IMG/VR virus record: IMGVR_UViG_3300025168_000086
Coordinates: 1-61,750 of that record
From: a virus
Length of the DNA stretch: 61,750 bases
Direction: 5' to 3' (one strand)
Under the pieces are notes generated by a model. The model did no database searches. It had not been told where the DNA came from and saw only the letters and a list, made by a program, of their open reading frames with translations. The position numbers and the translations under genes were made by a program. This document shows, in pieces, positions 48,559-57,861 of the stretch (the stretch's first letter is position 1; each line of letters begins with the position of its first letter).

Positions 48559-51068
48559 GTGAAAAGTCCCTCTAGTGTTGCTTCTTCTTTAGACTTCCAC
48601 CCAATTGCAGTAAGAATTGTTTGCAATGGATCCAAAAAACTTGTGGTGAATTGCTTATCATAATCAATAAATCTATGTAAGTCAAGTTCTTTAGGAATTT
48701 TAGTGGGGAAAGAAATTACCTTATCTCCCCTACCACCACCGATGGGATTTGGTTCCTTTAGGTAAATAAATTTAATTTTATCTCCCTCTTGTATTTTTTC
48801 ATATTTATGACAAAGATTAGCTTTCTTTACAAAGAAATTATAAATCAAAGATCCCTTGACTGCAATTGGAGTTCCCTTGGAATATATGTTTGATGGAGAA
48901 GAATATTTTTCTAGATTTGAAACACTACGAGGAAATGCAATTTCTTCTGGATCAAACTTAAAGAAATTTGTTTCAAATTCAGATACAAATTTCTGAATAA
49001 CAGTTTCATCTGTAGTAAGAATTAGGCGAATAACTTCTTTGAGTTTTTCGCGAACGACTGCGGGAGTTGAACTTCTAGTAGTTTCAATTCCCATGATCTT
49101 AAGTTTAGGTTCATCGTATCGAATCCCTTCTGAATCCCAAACATTTAACGCATATCGTTTCTTGGCGGTCCAAACACCTCTCTCAGAAATAACTTCTCTA
49201 CCCATTTGCATTTTGTTTTCATAAGCATTCATCATCTTAGCGAGTTCATCGTAATTTTTGTCAATAAGAGGTTGGATAATCTTATCTGAACTTTCATCTA
49301 AGAAATTAACAATCTTATTTACATCAGTACATTCAGGAAGAAATCGATCAACCAATTTGCTCAGTCTAACATAAATCGAGTCTGTGTCTGATGCAACAAC
49401 ATAGTCGTAGTTTTCGGTTCCAATTGTATTGTTTAGGAAAACATTCAATTTATCAGCAACCCAACGAATACTCAATTGACCCGAAGTGGTGATTGCTTCT
49501 GCAACATCAGTTGAATAATACCTAAAATATTGATTACCAATTGCACCATAAGCAGAGTTAAGTTGAATCTTACGAACCATCTGAAAGTTATTGTACTTGG
49601 TAATTTTATTTTCTAGATTCGGTTCACCCGCTTGTTGACGTTTCTGACAATCGATCATTTTCTTCTTATATGTCTTTCTTTCAGCATACATCTTAGACAT
49701 CAATTCTGGAAGGAACCCACGAATCTCGCGAGTGTAACATGTACCATTTGCTGCCACTGAATAATTTTTATCAGTATGCTTCTTCAACGCTCTTTTAAAA
49801 TGATCAGATTGTTCACCAAGAGCAGCGTTTGGTGTGATAATAAAATCTTGTGGTTGATTAATTTTTGTCTCTGGACTAATATTGTATTGCATAATAAGGT
49901 GTGGGTATAGACTGTTCAAGTCAAAAGACACAACCCAATCATGCATTCCTGTGATTGGATCCTTTACATATGCGCCAACATATTGCTCATCTTTTTTCCC
50001 GCCCTTCTTGGGAGGAATTACAATATTTTCTTTTCTGAGGTGATGGTAGATAATTTGATCCCATGTTCTAACTTGAGAGAAAACATCCTCATAGTTCACC
50101 TTGGCAGAATAAGCTAATGCAAGGGCAAGCTCAAGTAATTTCATCTTATCTTCTAACATCTCAATCAACTCAACATCACGAACATTATACTCCATAAACT
50201 TTTGGAAGTCATTGCGATAAAAATCTCTAATTGTTTCGTATTCACCATAACCGAGTTTGCGTTCACCAAGTTCAACAAACGTAATGTGATCTAGTTTATA
50301 TGATTCTTGATTTTTATATGTAAAAGTTCGATACAAGTCCAAGTAATCTAGAATAGAAACACCAAGAATCTGGAAAGTCAAATGCTTCTTACTGGATCGT
50401 TCAATTTCTTTCTCTCTGATTTTTTTCCATGGAGAAAGTTGTGCTGTCTCAACTGGAGTGAGTAGTTTGTTCATTCTTTGAACAAGATATGGAATATCAA
50501 AAAACTTAATGTTCCAACCAGTTACAATGTCTGGGTGTTCCATTTTCCAAATGTCTAGAAAATCGGCGAGAAGATCCTCTTCATGTTCATAGTTTCTACA
50601 ATCAACATTGTCAATGTGAAACTCACCAAGTCCAAGCACATACTTCTTTCCATTAACAGAAAGAGTGATACCAATAACTTCCTCTTGTGGATCGTCAACT
50701 TGAGGAAACCCATGCTCACATTGCGTTTCGATATCGATATGAGCGATGACAATTTTTTCCATGTCATAGTCAACTTCACCCGAAAATTCATCACCAATAT
50801 ACTGATAAACGTAATCAGTATTACCATATATGTTGAAGTTAGGAATACCTTTGTATTTGTTAACAAACTCCCGACATTCTGAAATGTTTCCGGGGTTGAT
50901 CGACTCTACAAATGTACCTTCCAATGTCTTAAATTCAGTTTCTTTATTTGATGGAACAAATAAAGTTGGTTGATATTTAACAACTCGCTTTACTGCTATT
51001 CCATTTTCAATCGCTCGATAGAGAATACCATCCCCAACGAGTGACACATTAGTATAGAAATTTGTCAT
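48555..51068 (-). CDS. Family B DNA polymerase (T4 gp43-like)
   Basis: 837 residues. 3'-5' exonuclease: D112-I-E114 in HIDIETQ, D191 in NIKFFDIPYL, D298 in YNVRDVELIE. Polymerase: motif A SFDLNSLYPHL (383-389), motif B KIQLNSAYGAI (500-508), motif C ASDTDSIYVR (561-564), with GVWTAKKRYALNVWD further on. The C-terminal EEATLEGLF resembles the sliding-clamp-binding tail of gp43. Near the usual length of the family (T4 898). Replicates the phage genome. Operon position between the DUF1599-like gene and small genes before uvsX. Confidence 0.95.
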   Translation of the reverse strand: MTNFYTNVSLVGDGILYRAIENGIAVKRVVKYQPTLFVPSNKETEFKTLEGTFVESINPGNISECREFVNKYKGIPNFNIYGNTDYVYQYIGDEFSGEVDYDMEKIVIAHIDIETQCEHGFPQVDDPQEEVIGITLSVNGKKYVLGLGEFHIDNVDCRNYEHEEDLLADFLDIWKMEHPDIVTGWNIKFFDIPYLVQRMNKLLTPVETAQLSPWKKIREKEIERSSKKHLTFQILGVSILDYLDLYRTFTYKNQESYKLDHITFVELGERKLGYGEYETIRDFYRNDFQKFMEYNVRDVELIEMLEDKMKLLELALALAYSAKVNYEDVFSQVRTWDQIIYHHLRKENIVIPPKKGGKKDEQYVGAYVKDPITGMHDWVVSFDLNSLYPHLIMQYNISPETKINQPQDFIITPNAALGEQSDHFKRALKKHTDKNYSVAANGTCYTREIRGFLPELMSKMYAERKTYKKKMIDCQKRQQAGEPNLENKITKYNNFQMVRKIQLNSAYGAIGNQYFRYYSTDVAEAITTSGQLSIRWVADKLNVFLNNTIGTENYDYVVASDTDSIYVRLSKLVDRFLPECTDVNKIVNFLDESSDKIIQPLIDKNYDELAKMMNAYENKMQMGREVISERGVWTAKKRYALNVWDSEGIRYDEPKLKIMGIETTRSSTPAVVREKLKEVIRLILTTDETVIQKFVSEFETNFFKFDPEEIAFPRSVSNLEKYSSPSNIYSKGTPIAVKGSLIYNFFVKKANLCHKYEKIQEGDKIKFIYLKEPNPIGGGRGDKVISFPTKIPKELDLHRFIDYDKQFTTSFLDPLQTILTAIGWKSKEEATLEGLFT

Positions 51069-51070
51069 AT

Positions 51071-51526
51071 TTAAACCGGGTGGTGCATTACCGTGTTGGG
51101 TGGAAGATCTTTAGTTTCGTCATCGAAGATTGTAGATGTAGGTCCCGTTGGTAGCTTGATAACTTTGTGACTTGGTGCTTCATTTGGCGCAAGATCTTGC
51201 TCTGATTCTGGATTATCTTTATCTTGAACGTAAGCACCAAGGAGAACCATATAATTAACAACATCAATCATAGTGTCATAAAAACTCTCATCCTCAACGT
51301 GCATCTTACCAGACTCAAGAAAAGAACTCATCCGACTAATCTTATCAATCACCCGAACAAGAAAACCAGTCTCTGTTTGACAGACACCCATAGATTCACA
51401 TCGTGTAAAATTAGCAAAAGGTTCCTTTCCTCCATTACCAGCATAGTCACGATTTTTAAGACTCATGAGATTTCTGGCATCTTCACATACTGATACATGA
51501 AATTTAATTAATTCATCACGATTCAT
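51071..51526 (-). CDS. DUF1599/Nmad1-like nucleotide-metabolism protein (151 aa)
   Basis: Motifs NRDYAGNGGKEPFANFTRCESMGV, GFLVRVIDKISRMSSFLE and YDTMIDVVNYMVLLGAY agree with the DUF1599 (nucleotide modification associated domain 1) family (RN..YG...DPF.NF, R..DK..R...L, DT..D..NY). Helical, MazG-like surroundings. Often found near phage nucleotide-metabolism genes; activity not proven. TGATG coupling with dUTPase. Confidence 0.7.
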   Translation of the reverse strand: MNRDELIKFHVSVCEDARNLMSLKNRDYAGNGGKEPFANFTRCESMGVCQTETGFLVRVIDKISRMSSFLESGKMHVEDESFYDTMIDVVNYMVLLGAYVQDKDNPESEQDLAPNEAPSHKVIKLPTGPTSTIFDDETKDLPPNTVMHHPV

Positions 51527-52104
51527 CAGTTTACTCCTGTGCTTCCGAACCCACCGACTCGACTCGTCTTCTGTGTGGGCATTTCTGGGATTTGTTTAAT
51601 TTCATATTCCACGTTCTCGATCATTTCGGCTTGTGCAATTCTTTCACCGTGATGAATTCTAACCGTCTGGTTGCTCGAATTGTACAACATCATATAACAC
51701 TCATGATAATAATCAGAGTCAATTATACCTTCCCCATTCACCATCATCAATCCCTTTTTCAGAGAAAGACTTGACCTACTGTGAAGTCGCACAGAGAAAC
51801 CTTCTGGAATATCAAAGATCAATCCAGTAGGAATCAGAACACGATTCTGCATAGGGATACTAATATAAGAATGTGAATTATCCCCCTGAACAGTAGTAGC
51901 ATCTGTGGTCATATCATATAGACGCTCCTTGTTCACAGAGTCATATCCACGAACAACCATACCCGGCTCAAAGTGAGCATACAAGTCGAAGCAGGCAGAT
52001 TGTTCGGTTCCCCAGATTGGTTGTTTCACACTATCGTGTAGTGGGTAGAAACCCAAAAAATCAGTCATCATATTTTCACCAAAGTTCCAGTCATTATCAG
52101 ACAT
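51526..52104 (-). CDS. dut: dUTPase
   Basis: Hydrolyses dUTP to dUMP and pyrophosphate, limiting uracil in DNA and feeding ThyX. The five trimeric dUTPase motifs appear in order: SACFDLYA, HSRSSLSLKKG, GIIDSDYYHE, RIHHGERIAQAEM, SRVGGFGSTG. 192 residues, with an insertion between motifs I and II (GMVVRGYDSVNKERLYD). Start ATG 52104 with AAAGGA upstream; a sigma70-type promoter lies at 52127-52154. First gene of the replication operon. Confidence 0.93.
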   Translation of the reverse strand: MSDNDWNFGENMMTDFLGFYPLHDSVKQPIWGTEQSACFDLYAHFEPGMVVRGYDSVNKERLYDMTTDATTVQGDNSHSYISIPMQNRVLIPTGLIFDIPEGFSVRLHSRSSLSLKKGLMMVNGEGIIDSDYYHECYMMLYNSSNQTVRIHHGERIAQAEMIENVEYEIKQIPEMPTQKTSRVGGFGSTGVN

Positions 52105-52126
52105 AATATATTCCTTTCACACTAAC

Positions 52127-52154
52127 ATAATAACACCAATACAAAAAATGTCAA
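52127..52154 (-). promoter_or_regulatory. Sigma70-type promoter of the replication operon
   Basis: Minus strand: TTGACA at 52154-52149 (perfect -35), 16-base spacer, TATTAT at 52132-52127, about 22 bases before ATG 52104 with the ribosome-binding site between. It starts right after the stop of the 52156 gene. Confidence 0.72.
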
Positions 52155-52155
52155 G

Positions 52156-52386
52156 CTATTTTGCTGCTAAACCATCATCCTCTGAGGTTGGATCATAAAC
52201 AATAGTTTTGATGGTTTCTGCGTTTGCCAATAGACCAGTTGCAGTGGCAACCAAAGCATCAATCAACTGAGTGTCTAGATCAGTTTTAGGTGCGATTTCC
52301 TTGAAGTTGTATGCGATGGCTTCAAGCCTCGATTGCATCTTATTGACATCGGCAATAAGAGCGGCGTAGTGTTGAATGTTAATCAT
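52156..52386 (-). CDS. Small hypothetical helical protein (76 aa)
   Basis: MINIQHYAALIADVNKMQSRLEAI...DTQLIDALVATATGLLANAETIK: mostly helix, heptad-like. RBS AAGGAAC. Last gene of the fibre unit, ahead of the replication promoter. Possibly a small structural or fibre-chaperone protein; family not recognised. Confidence 0.6.
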   Translation of the reverse strand: MINIQHYAALIADVNKMQSRLEAIAYNFKEIAPKTDLDTQLIDALVATATGLLANAETIKTIVYDPTSEDDGLAAK

Positions 52387-52401
52387 TGTAAGTTCCTTAT
52401 T

Positions 52402-52863
52402 TTAAAATGTTAGGGTGACAGTTATAGTTATGTTGTCGGTGTCATCAAGATTATTGTCAGTCCAAAAAGTTCCGGCTGCGGTGTCGCTTGTTGTCATATC
52501 AAATCTAGGTCTAGAGGCGGTTCCGTTAATAGAAACCGAGTCTGGTGTAAATACATTACCTCCCACAGTAAGTGTGGCGGAGGTCAAATTATTTCCAATA
52601 TCAGCCTTGGTTTCAAATCCTGAAACACTGTCATCATTATCGGTCCTATATTGAATGATACTATTACCACTCAGCCTAAATTGGTTGTTGTTATTAAAAG
52701 GAGAAAATTGATCAGCTAGACTACCGCTTTCTGTTCCAGTGCTGTCCTGTTTTCTTCTGTCTATCAGGGACACACCACGAGCGATCGCTCTATCAGTTTG
52801 GACCTCATAGATGTACTGTGCGGTCGTTGACTGCGTGGGGAAGAATAGCCATTTAGGAGTCAT
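52402..52863 (-). CDS. Hypothetical fibre-operon protein (153 aa)
   Basis: Beta-rich, Thr/Asn/Asp-rich: QDSTGTESGSLADQF, ATLTVGGNVFTPDSVSINGTAS, DTDNITITVTLTF. No cysteine or signal. It is ATGA-coupled to the 470-aa fibre protein and looks like a small receptor-facing or collar protein. Family not recognised. Confidence 0.6.
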   Translation of the reverse strand: MTPKWLFFPTQSTTAQYIYEVQTDRAIARGVSLIDRRKQDSTGTESGSLADQFSPFNNNNQFRLSGNSIIQYRTDNDDSVSGFETKADIGNNLTSATLTVGGNVFTPDSVSINGTASRPRFDMTTSDTAAGTFWTDNNLDDTDNITITVTLTF

Positions 52864-54272
52864 GATGTTGTAGTATACTCCACACTAAAGATAACATCAG
52901 TAGCAGATGAATTACTCGAAGTAACAATACTCATAGTTGCTCCTGCTGAAACAGAAGTATTACCCAAGGAACTCTGAACTCCGCTCGTAGTGCTCACACT
53001 AGCAGCTTTAACTGTGGCGGCTGCATTTTTCAAAGTCGCTGTCACTGTACCAGAACCAGATTTAATGAAATAGCCAGTAATTGTTCTTGCTGTCGCTGGT
53101 GATGGATCGATAACATATGTTTTATCCGAAGCAGTTTCAATTTGACCTGTGTATGAATCAGTTCTAGTGGCAGTCACCAACCCAGTTCCATCAGCAAAAG
53201 TAATCCCTCTGTTACCTAGTGTTACACCAAGAGCTTGGATAGTTCCGGTTGTAAGTGTTGCAACATCGGGGCGGAAGAATAATCCTTCAGAAGTACTACC
53301 ACTGTCAGTCTTCAATCCAAGCGAGACTGATCCTGATGCGGAACCCGCAGCAAAAGGAATTCTATATTGTGTGCTATCATCCACAGCAGTAACTTGTACA
53401 TTATTCGCAATAGTCGCTGTTGATGCGGTGCTTGCCGAAAGAGCGACAGTCGCTGTACCTACCATGACACCGCTAGAAATCAGAACCGATCCAACCGTGG
53501 ACGCACCACACGATATACCACTAGACTCTACTAACCCTGCAAACGTGGCTCCTGCTGCTGCGGATATACCAGTAAGGATTTTGAAGTCCCCAGCATTCAC
53601 TTCTAGTTTTCTTTGGTTAACATCAAAGCTAATTTGCTGCGACGAATCATCAACTACAAGTTTTGTGCTGGAACCACCATCTTCGGGATCACCCAATGAT
53701 ACTTTATTATTACTCTCGACTTTAATTAAAGGCTCATCAGCACCAACTTGAATACCATTAGCATTTGCCATCACAGCATTTCCAGTGAGTTGTAGAATAC
53801 TAAATGTTGCTCCCTTGTCACCCGACACACCACCAATGAAGTGGGTTCTACCAGTTACGTCCAATGCACCTGTAATATTAACGTCACCACTGTGGTTGAC
53901 GATACCACCAAAGGTTGCTCCACCATCAGAGGAGATACCTGCTAGATGAATATGTGGTAATATATTCCGTGCAAGAACACTACCAGTCAAACCATCAAAC
54001 GAACCAACCCCAGTAACTGAACCAGTTAACCCATTAAATGAACATACAACATCAACCACATCACCTGTGTTCCCACATACAGAAGAAACACCAATTACAT
54101 CACCGGTAGCTCCATTGAACGAGTCAACAACGTCACCACCGCTGTGACCATGATCACTATCTGTTGTAGCTTTATCCCACGCAGAGCCGTTCCATACCCA
54201 TGACTTAGCTCCTATTTGGTGCGTAGTAACATTGGTAACTAAATCATTTACTGGAAAGTTTATTGCAACCAT
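52860..54272 (-). CDS. Tail-fibre-like protein with GGATF repeats (470 aa)
   Basis: Start region FPVNDLVTNVTTHQIGAKSWVWNGSAWDKATT resembles N-terminal virion-attachment parts of marine-phage fibres. Then DSFNGATGDVIGVSS...CSFNGLTGSVTGV, repeated FNG.TG.V units, followed by repeated G[IV]S.[DAK].GATF (SSDGGATFGGIV, SGDKGATFSIL, SAAAGATFAGLV), a known repeat of marine phage tail fibres with an elongated beta fold. C-terminal segment SDKTYVIDPSPATARTIT and following is a beta sandwich. TAATG-coupled to the collagen-like gene. Host-recognition role inferred. Confidence 0.72.
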   Translation of the reverse strand: MVAINFPVNDLVTNVTTHQIGAKSWVWNGSAWDKATTDSDHGHSGGDVVDSFNGATGDVIGVSSVCGNTGDVVDVVCSFNGLTGSVTGVGSFDGLTGSVLARNILPHIHLAGISSDGGATFGGIVNHSGDVNITGALDVTGRTHFIGGVSGDKGATFSILQLTGNAVMANANGIQVGADEPLIKVESNNKVSLGDPEDGGSSTKLVVDDSSQQISFDVNQRKLEVNAGDFKILTGISAAAGATFAGLVESSGISCGASTVGSVLISSGVMVGTATVALSASTASTATIANNVQVTAVDDSTQYRIPFAAGSASGSVSLGLKTDSGSTSEGLFFRPDVATLTTGTIQALGVTLGNRGITFADGTGLVTATRTDSYTGQIETASDKTYVIDPSPATARTITGYFIKSGSGTVTATLKNAAATVKAASVSTTSGVQSSLGNTSVSAGATMSIVTSSNSSATDVIFSVEYTTTS

Positions 54273-55453
54273 TAAATTTCAAACCATTCGTTAGTGTTTC
54301 TCATTCGTAAAACTCCACCGCCACTACCTGTATCGAACCAGAGTTCGCCCGTCATGACCTCTTTATTTTCCGTAGATGGATCTGTATCAGAAATATACAC
54401 AGGAGAACTGACCTGAACATCCTTTCCGTGTCTAGCTACATCAATATTTATACCACGGAATTTTATGTCACTAACAGAACCAATCAAAAGTCTACCGTCT
54501 TTTTTAATTCCAACTGCACCACCACCACCAATAGCGGTGAGTAGGTTATTAATTTCCAACCCAGATAAATTAGAAGTTCCTAACTTTGCTACAACTCTTT
54601 CTATTGCTTTTTCATCTAAATGTAACTTACCAGTCGAATCTTCATACTTTAATGGAAATTTTACTTTTAGTTTTGGTGATTCTCCATCTTGTCCACGCAC
54701 ACCCGGAGATCCTACCGATCCACGTTCTCCCCTATCTCCTTTGGGCCCCTTAGCACCAACATTTCCTTTGAGACCTTTAAGTCCACGATCACCTTTATCA
54801 CCCTTTGTGCCATCTTTTCCGGGTAATCCATCGATCCCATCTTTACCATCATTACCGTCAGTACCGTCAGCACCATCTTTACCCGGTGATCCATCAACTC
54901 CATCAACACCCGGAATACCTTGCGATCCTTCTATGCCCGGTAGCCCGGGTTCACCTTGATCTCCTTTGGGACCAGGATCGCCCGGTAAACCATTGATACC
55001 CTGTGCTCCCTCTGGTCCAGGCTCTCCCTGTGGACCTTGCGGTCCATCTAATCCTTGCGGTCCTTCTACGCCCTGTTCACCATCATAACCGCGCATACCT
55101 TGCGGCCCTTCAGTTCCCATGACACCCGGATCCCCCTTCTGTCCGGGTGGACCGGGTAGACCGGGCTTTCCTTGAACCTGCTCAACCACCGGTCTAGATT
55201 TCTCAATAACCTCTTTGATTACCGGTGTTTGTTTTCTCTGAGGTTTGCTTTCATATACTACTTCTAGTACTTCTTTTATTGCGCGTTGGGGCCCCTGTAA
55301 AAGAAAAATTTCACCGTGATCATTTATAATATGCACTTCACCCAAACCAAACCCTAACGATATTCTAACGTCGGGTTCAGTCTGATTTATCTGTTCTACG
55401 ATAGAACCAACTGATAAATTTTCATGTATGTTTTTAGCAACAATGAATTGCAT
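54272..55453 (-). CDS. Collagen-like fibre protein (393 aa)
   Basis: N-terminal 94 residues: [22 protein letters not shown], then a charged helix. Residues 95-260 are about 55 continuous Gly-X-Y triplets ([16 protein letters not shown]...), a collagen-like triple helix. C-terminal head (about 265-393) ends YISDTDPS...[10 protein letters not shown] and TNEWFEI, a pattern of fibre-tip domains in phages. Triple helix implies a trimer; likely a tail or capsid fibre. TAATG couplings join it to the TPR-glycosyltransferase upstream and the tail-fibre gene downstream, so fibre glycosylation is possible. Bacterial and phage collagens lack hydroxyproline; stability would come from charged triplets such as KGD. 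Confidence 0.82.
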   Translation of the reverse strand: MQFIVAKNIHENLSVGSIVEQINQTEPDVRISLGFGLGEVHIINDHGEIFLLQGPQRAIKEVLEVVYESKPQRKQTPVIKEVIEKSRPVVEQVQGKPGLPGPPGQKGDPGVMGTEGPQGMRGYDGEQGVEGPQGLDGPQGPQGEPGPEGAQGINGLPGDPGPKGDQGEPGLPGIEGSQGIPGVDGVDGSPGKDGADGTDGNDGKDGIDGLPGKDGTKGDKGDRGLKGLKGNVGAKGPKGDRGERGSVGSPGVRGQDGESPKLKVKFPLKYEDSTGKLHLDEKAIERVVAKLGTSNLSGLEINNLLTAIGGGGAVGIKKDGRLLIGSVSDIKFRGINIDVARHGKDVQVSSPVYISDTDPSTENKEVMTGELWFDTGSGGGVLRMRNTNEWFEI

Positions 55454-56751
55454 TATCTACTCTTTACGGTTTTTTTCTTTCCCTTGGGAGAAGCAGTTTT
55501 GGTTGACTTTTTTACTCCCCGATTCTTTTTCTTTTCTAGCTTTTCTTCGATGTTGATTTTTTCTTTCTTGATCTTCTCAAGTTCATGATCAATATTATTC
55601 TTGAATTCATCAGAATGAATTGAACTCAAAACTTTTTCATACTCTTCGAAATTTTTAGCTACCCGATCCCTTGCTTCTCCTTCGGGTACCATATTATCCT
55701 CTAGTAACTTTTTACATGCAGAATAACCAACATGAGGCTTTCCGGCATAATATGCAGAAGCAGCAACTTCATCTAAGACGGACCAAGTATAAACATCTTC
55801 CTGAACAAAAAGTATATCATCCTGTGGGTATGGAATTTCAATGGCGTTTTTTGCAAATACATAAGCAATTGCAGGTCTACCATTCATTCTATTCAGTCTT
55901 GCTAGATGATATAGTGGTTCTGCTCTACTAGGTCTAGAAGCATGTGCCAAGAGAAATTTATCTTGTATTTGTTCGAATGGTTTACCCAGTAATGCATAAG
56001 CCATTGCAACTCGAAGTAAAGCAAAGAAGCACTCTTCTGGCCATCCACCCATCTCAGCTCGTTTCTGGTAGGCTTCTGCTGCCTTTTCCCATTGCTGTGA
56101 GTCAAAATAACTCTGAGCAAGGTAGAACTGATACCGAGCATTTTTTGGATCCTCTAGTAGTGCGTTTTTTAATGTCTCAGCATCACGAGAATATTTTTCC
56201 TTTGGGTCAATTCCTACGTTTCTTGCACCTTCAGTTCTTGCTTCGAGATGATATTCACCTCCAAGTTTACCAATCTTTGGATTTTCCATTCCAACACATT
56301 GTGCATATTCATGAAGTATACCTTCATACTTCCATCCACAAGACAATCTAAATATCTGATTTCGCCACCAACTAAAATCACCACGATGAATAAGCAAAGC
56401 ATATGAATCTAGATCTAGATTACTAATATCGGGAGTCCCTACGATTTCATCGTCGGCATCAATTACCCAAGCAAAATCAGCCCCGCTCTTCTCTGCGTAT
56501 TGAAGTGATTCAGTTCTAGATCCCATTTTACCATTGTGATCACCAAAGCCTTTCCAGTCAGAGAGATAAACTTCACCCGGAACATTTAGCTCGTCCATGA
56601 TTTCTTTAATTTTCTCTGGTGTACCGTCAGTTGATCCGGTATCAGTAATATCATAACGATCGATGTAAGGGGCAATTGATTTTAGACATCGTTCAATGAC
56701 GTGTGTCTCATCTTTTACGATCATGCATAGAGTAATTGTTGGTTTGTTCAT
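55453..56751 (-). CDS. Family 2 glycosyltransferase with TPR-like repeats (432 aa)
   Basis: GT-A domain at the N-terminus: PTITLCMIVKDETHVIERCLKSI, DTGSTDGTPEKI, and WVIDADDEIVG (DxD-type metal-binding site). From about 185 come helical TPR-type repeats (NARYQFYLAQSYFDSQQWEKAAEAYQKRA; CFFALLRVAMAYALLG). This is the GT2-TPR type that can modify proteins or glycans. The C-terminus is very Lys-rich. It shares the operon with the collagen-like fibre. Substrate unknown. Confidence 0.82.
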   Translation of the reverse strand: MNKPTITLCMIVKDETHVIERCLKSIAPYIDRYDITDTGSTDGTPEKIKEIMDELNVPGEVYLSDWKGFGDHNGKMGSRTESLQYAEKSGADFAWVIDADDEIVGTPDISNLDLDSYALLIHRGDFSWWRNQIFRLSCGWKYEGILHEYAQCVGMENPKIGKLGGEYHLEARTEGARNVGIDPKEKYSRDAETLKNALLEDPKNARYQFYLAQSYFDSQQWEKAAEAYQKRAEMGGWPEECFFALLRVAMAYALLGKPFEQIQDKFLLAHASRPSRAEPLYHLARLNRMNGRPAIAYVFAKNAIEIPYPQDDILFVQEDVYTWSVLDEVAASAYYAGKPHVGYSACKKLLEDNMVPEGEARDRVAKNFEEYEKVLSSIHSDEFKNNIDHELEKIKKEKINIEEKLEKKKNRGVKKSTKTASPKGKKKTVKSR

Positions 56752-56760
56752 ATTAAATCC

Positions 56761-57861
56761 TTATAATGAATATTTATCAGCAGCATCTAATTCTGCGGTT
56801 TCTGTATATGTATTTAGTCCATTCGTAACCACCTCTTCAGGAGCGGAAGCAACAACATCATCCAAACCCATTTCGACATTATTGAGAATCCAGGCATATG
56901 TTTTCTCGATACCTTCGCGCAGAGATTTTGATGGACACCAATTTAGTTTTTCTCGCATAAGATCATTATCAGAGTTTCTACCCCGCACACCAGTCGGACC
57001 ATCAATATGATTAATATCGACTTTCTTGTTAGCGACATCACTGACAATTTCCACTAACTGATTGATGGTTACCATTTCCTCCGAACCAATATTCATTGGT
57101 CCCATGAAATCACTTTCCATCATTTTTCTCATTGCATCAAGACACTCATCAATATAAAGGAACGAACGAGTCTGCTCTCCATCACCCCACATCTCAATTC
57201 TGGACACCTCCCCGTTGTAATGTGCGACTTCTGCTACCTTACGACACATAGCAGCGGGAGCTTTCTCTTTGCCATTGTTCCAAGAACCCTGAGGTCCAAA
57301 GATGTTATGAAATCTAGCGACTCTAATATCAAGCCCGTAGTTTCTGTTAAAAGCGAAGTAAAGTCTTTCACTAAACAACTTCTCCCACCCATACTCACTG
57401 TCAGGGGCAGCAGGATATGCTGAATCTTCAGAGCACTTTGGGTTGTCAGGATCTAGTTGGTTATATTCTGGGTACATACAAGCAGAAGATGAGTAAAAGA
57501 TCTTTGGTGGATTCTTAAATTCACTTGCAACCTTAGCAACATTAAGATTAATCATAGCGGAGTTGTGCATAACATTTGCATCATTATCTCCAGTAAAGAT
57601 ATAACCTGCACCGCCCATGTCCGCAGCAAGCTGATAAACTTCATCAAAAGTAATACTCAAATCACCAACGGCAGCTTTCATTGCACGGCGAACATTTCGT
57701 TCACTTCTAAGATCAAGAACCTGAAAGTCGTCACAAGGTAGATCAGTATATTCGTGCTCCTTGATATCAACGCCACGAACCCAATAACCTTCGTCCTTTA
57801 GTCTTTGCACTAAATGACCACCAATAAAACCACCTGCTCCACAAACTAATGCTGTTTTCAT
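56761..57861 (-). CDS. GDP-mannose 3,5-epimerase-like sugar-nucleotide epimerase
   Basis: 366 residues from ATG 57861 (GGAG seven bases upstream; a TTG four codons earlier is unlikely). Rossmann GAGGFIGG at 8-15. Close pattern match to plant-type GME: LAADMGGAGYIF, YSSSACMYPE (C128), YGWEK (Y157, K161), RFHNIFGPQGSW, NGKEKAPAAMC (Lys near 200), MWGDGEQTRSFLYIDECLD. GME turns GDP-D-mannose into GDP-L-galactose and GDP-L-gulose. Cys and Lys at the known catalytic positions are present. Sugar would be used by the operon's glycosyltransferases. Confidence 0.82.
   Translation of the reverse strand: MKTALVCGAGGFIGGHLVQRLKDEGYWVRGVDIKEHEYTDLPCDDFQVLDLRSERNVRRAMKAAVGDLSITFDEVYQLAADMGGAGYIFTGDNDANVMHNSAMINLNVAKVASEFKNPPKIFYSSSACMYPEYNQLDPDNPKCSEDSAYPAAPDSEYGWEKLFSERLYFAFNRNYGLDIRVARFHNIFGPQGSWNNGKEKAPAAMCRKVAEVAHYNGEVSRIEMWGDGEQTRSFLYIDECLDAMRKMMESDFMGPMNIGSEEMVTINQLVEIVSDVANKKVDINHIDGPTGVRGRNSDNDLMREKLNWCPSKSLREGIEKTYAWILNNVEMGLDDVVASAPEEVVTNGLNTYTETAELDAADKYSL

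Noticed and set aside
53149-53751. 200-codon plus-strand frame opposite the 470-aa fibre gene
   Set aside because: Val/Ser/Ala-rich shadow of a repetitive fibre gene; no ribosome-binding site, overlaps a coupled gene fully.
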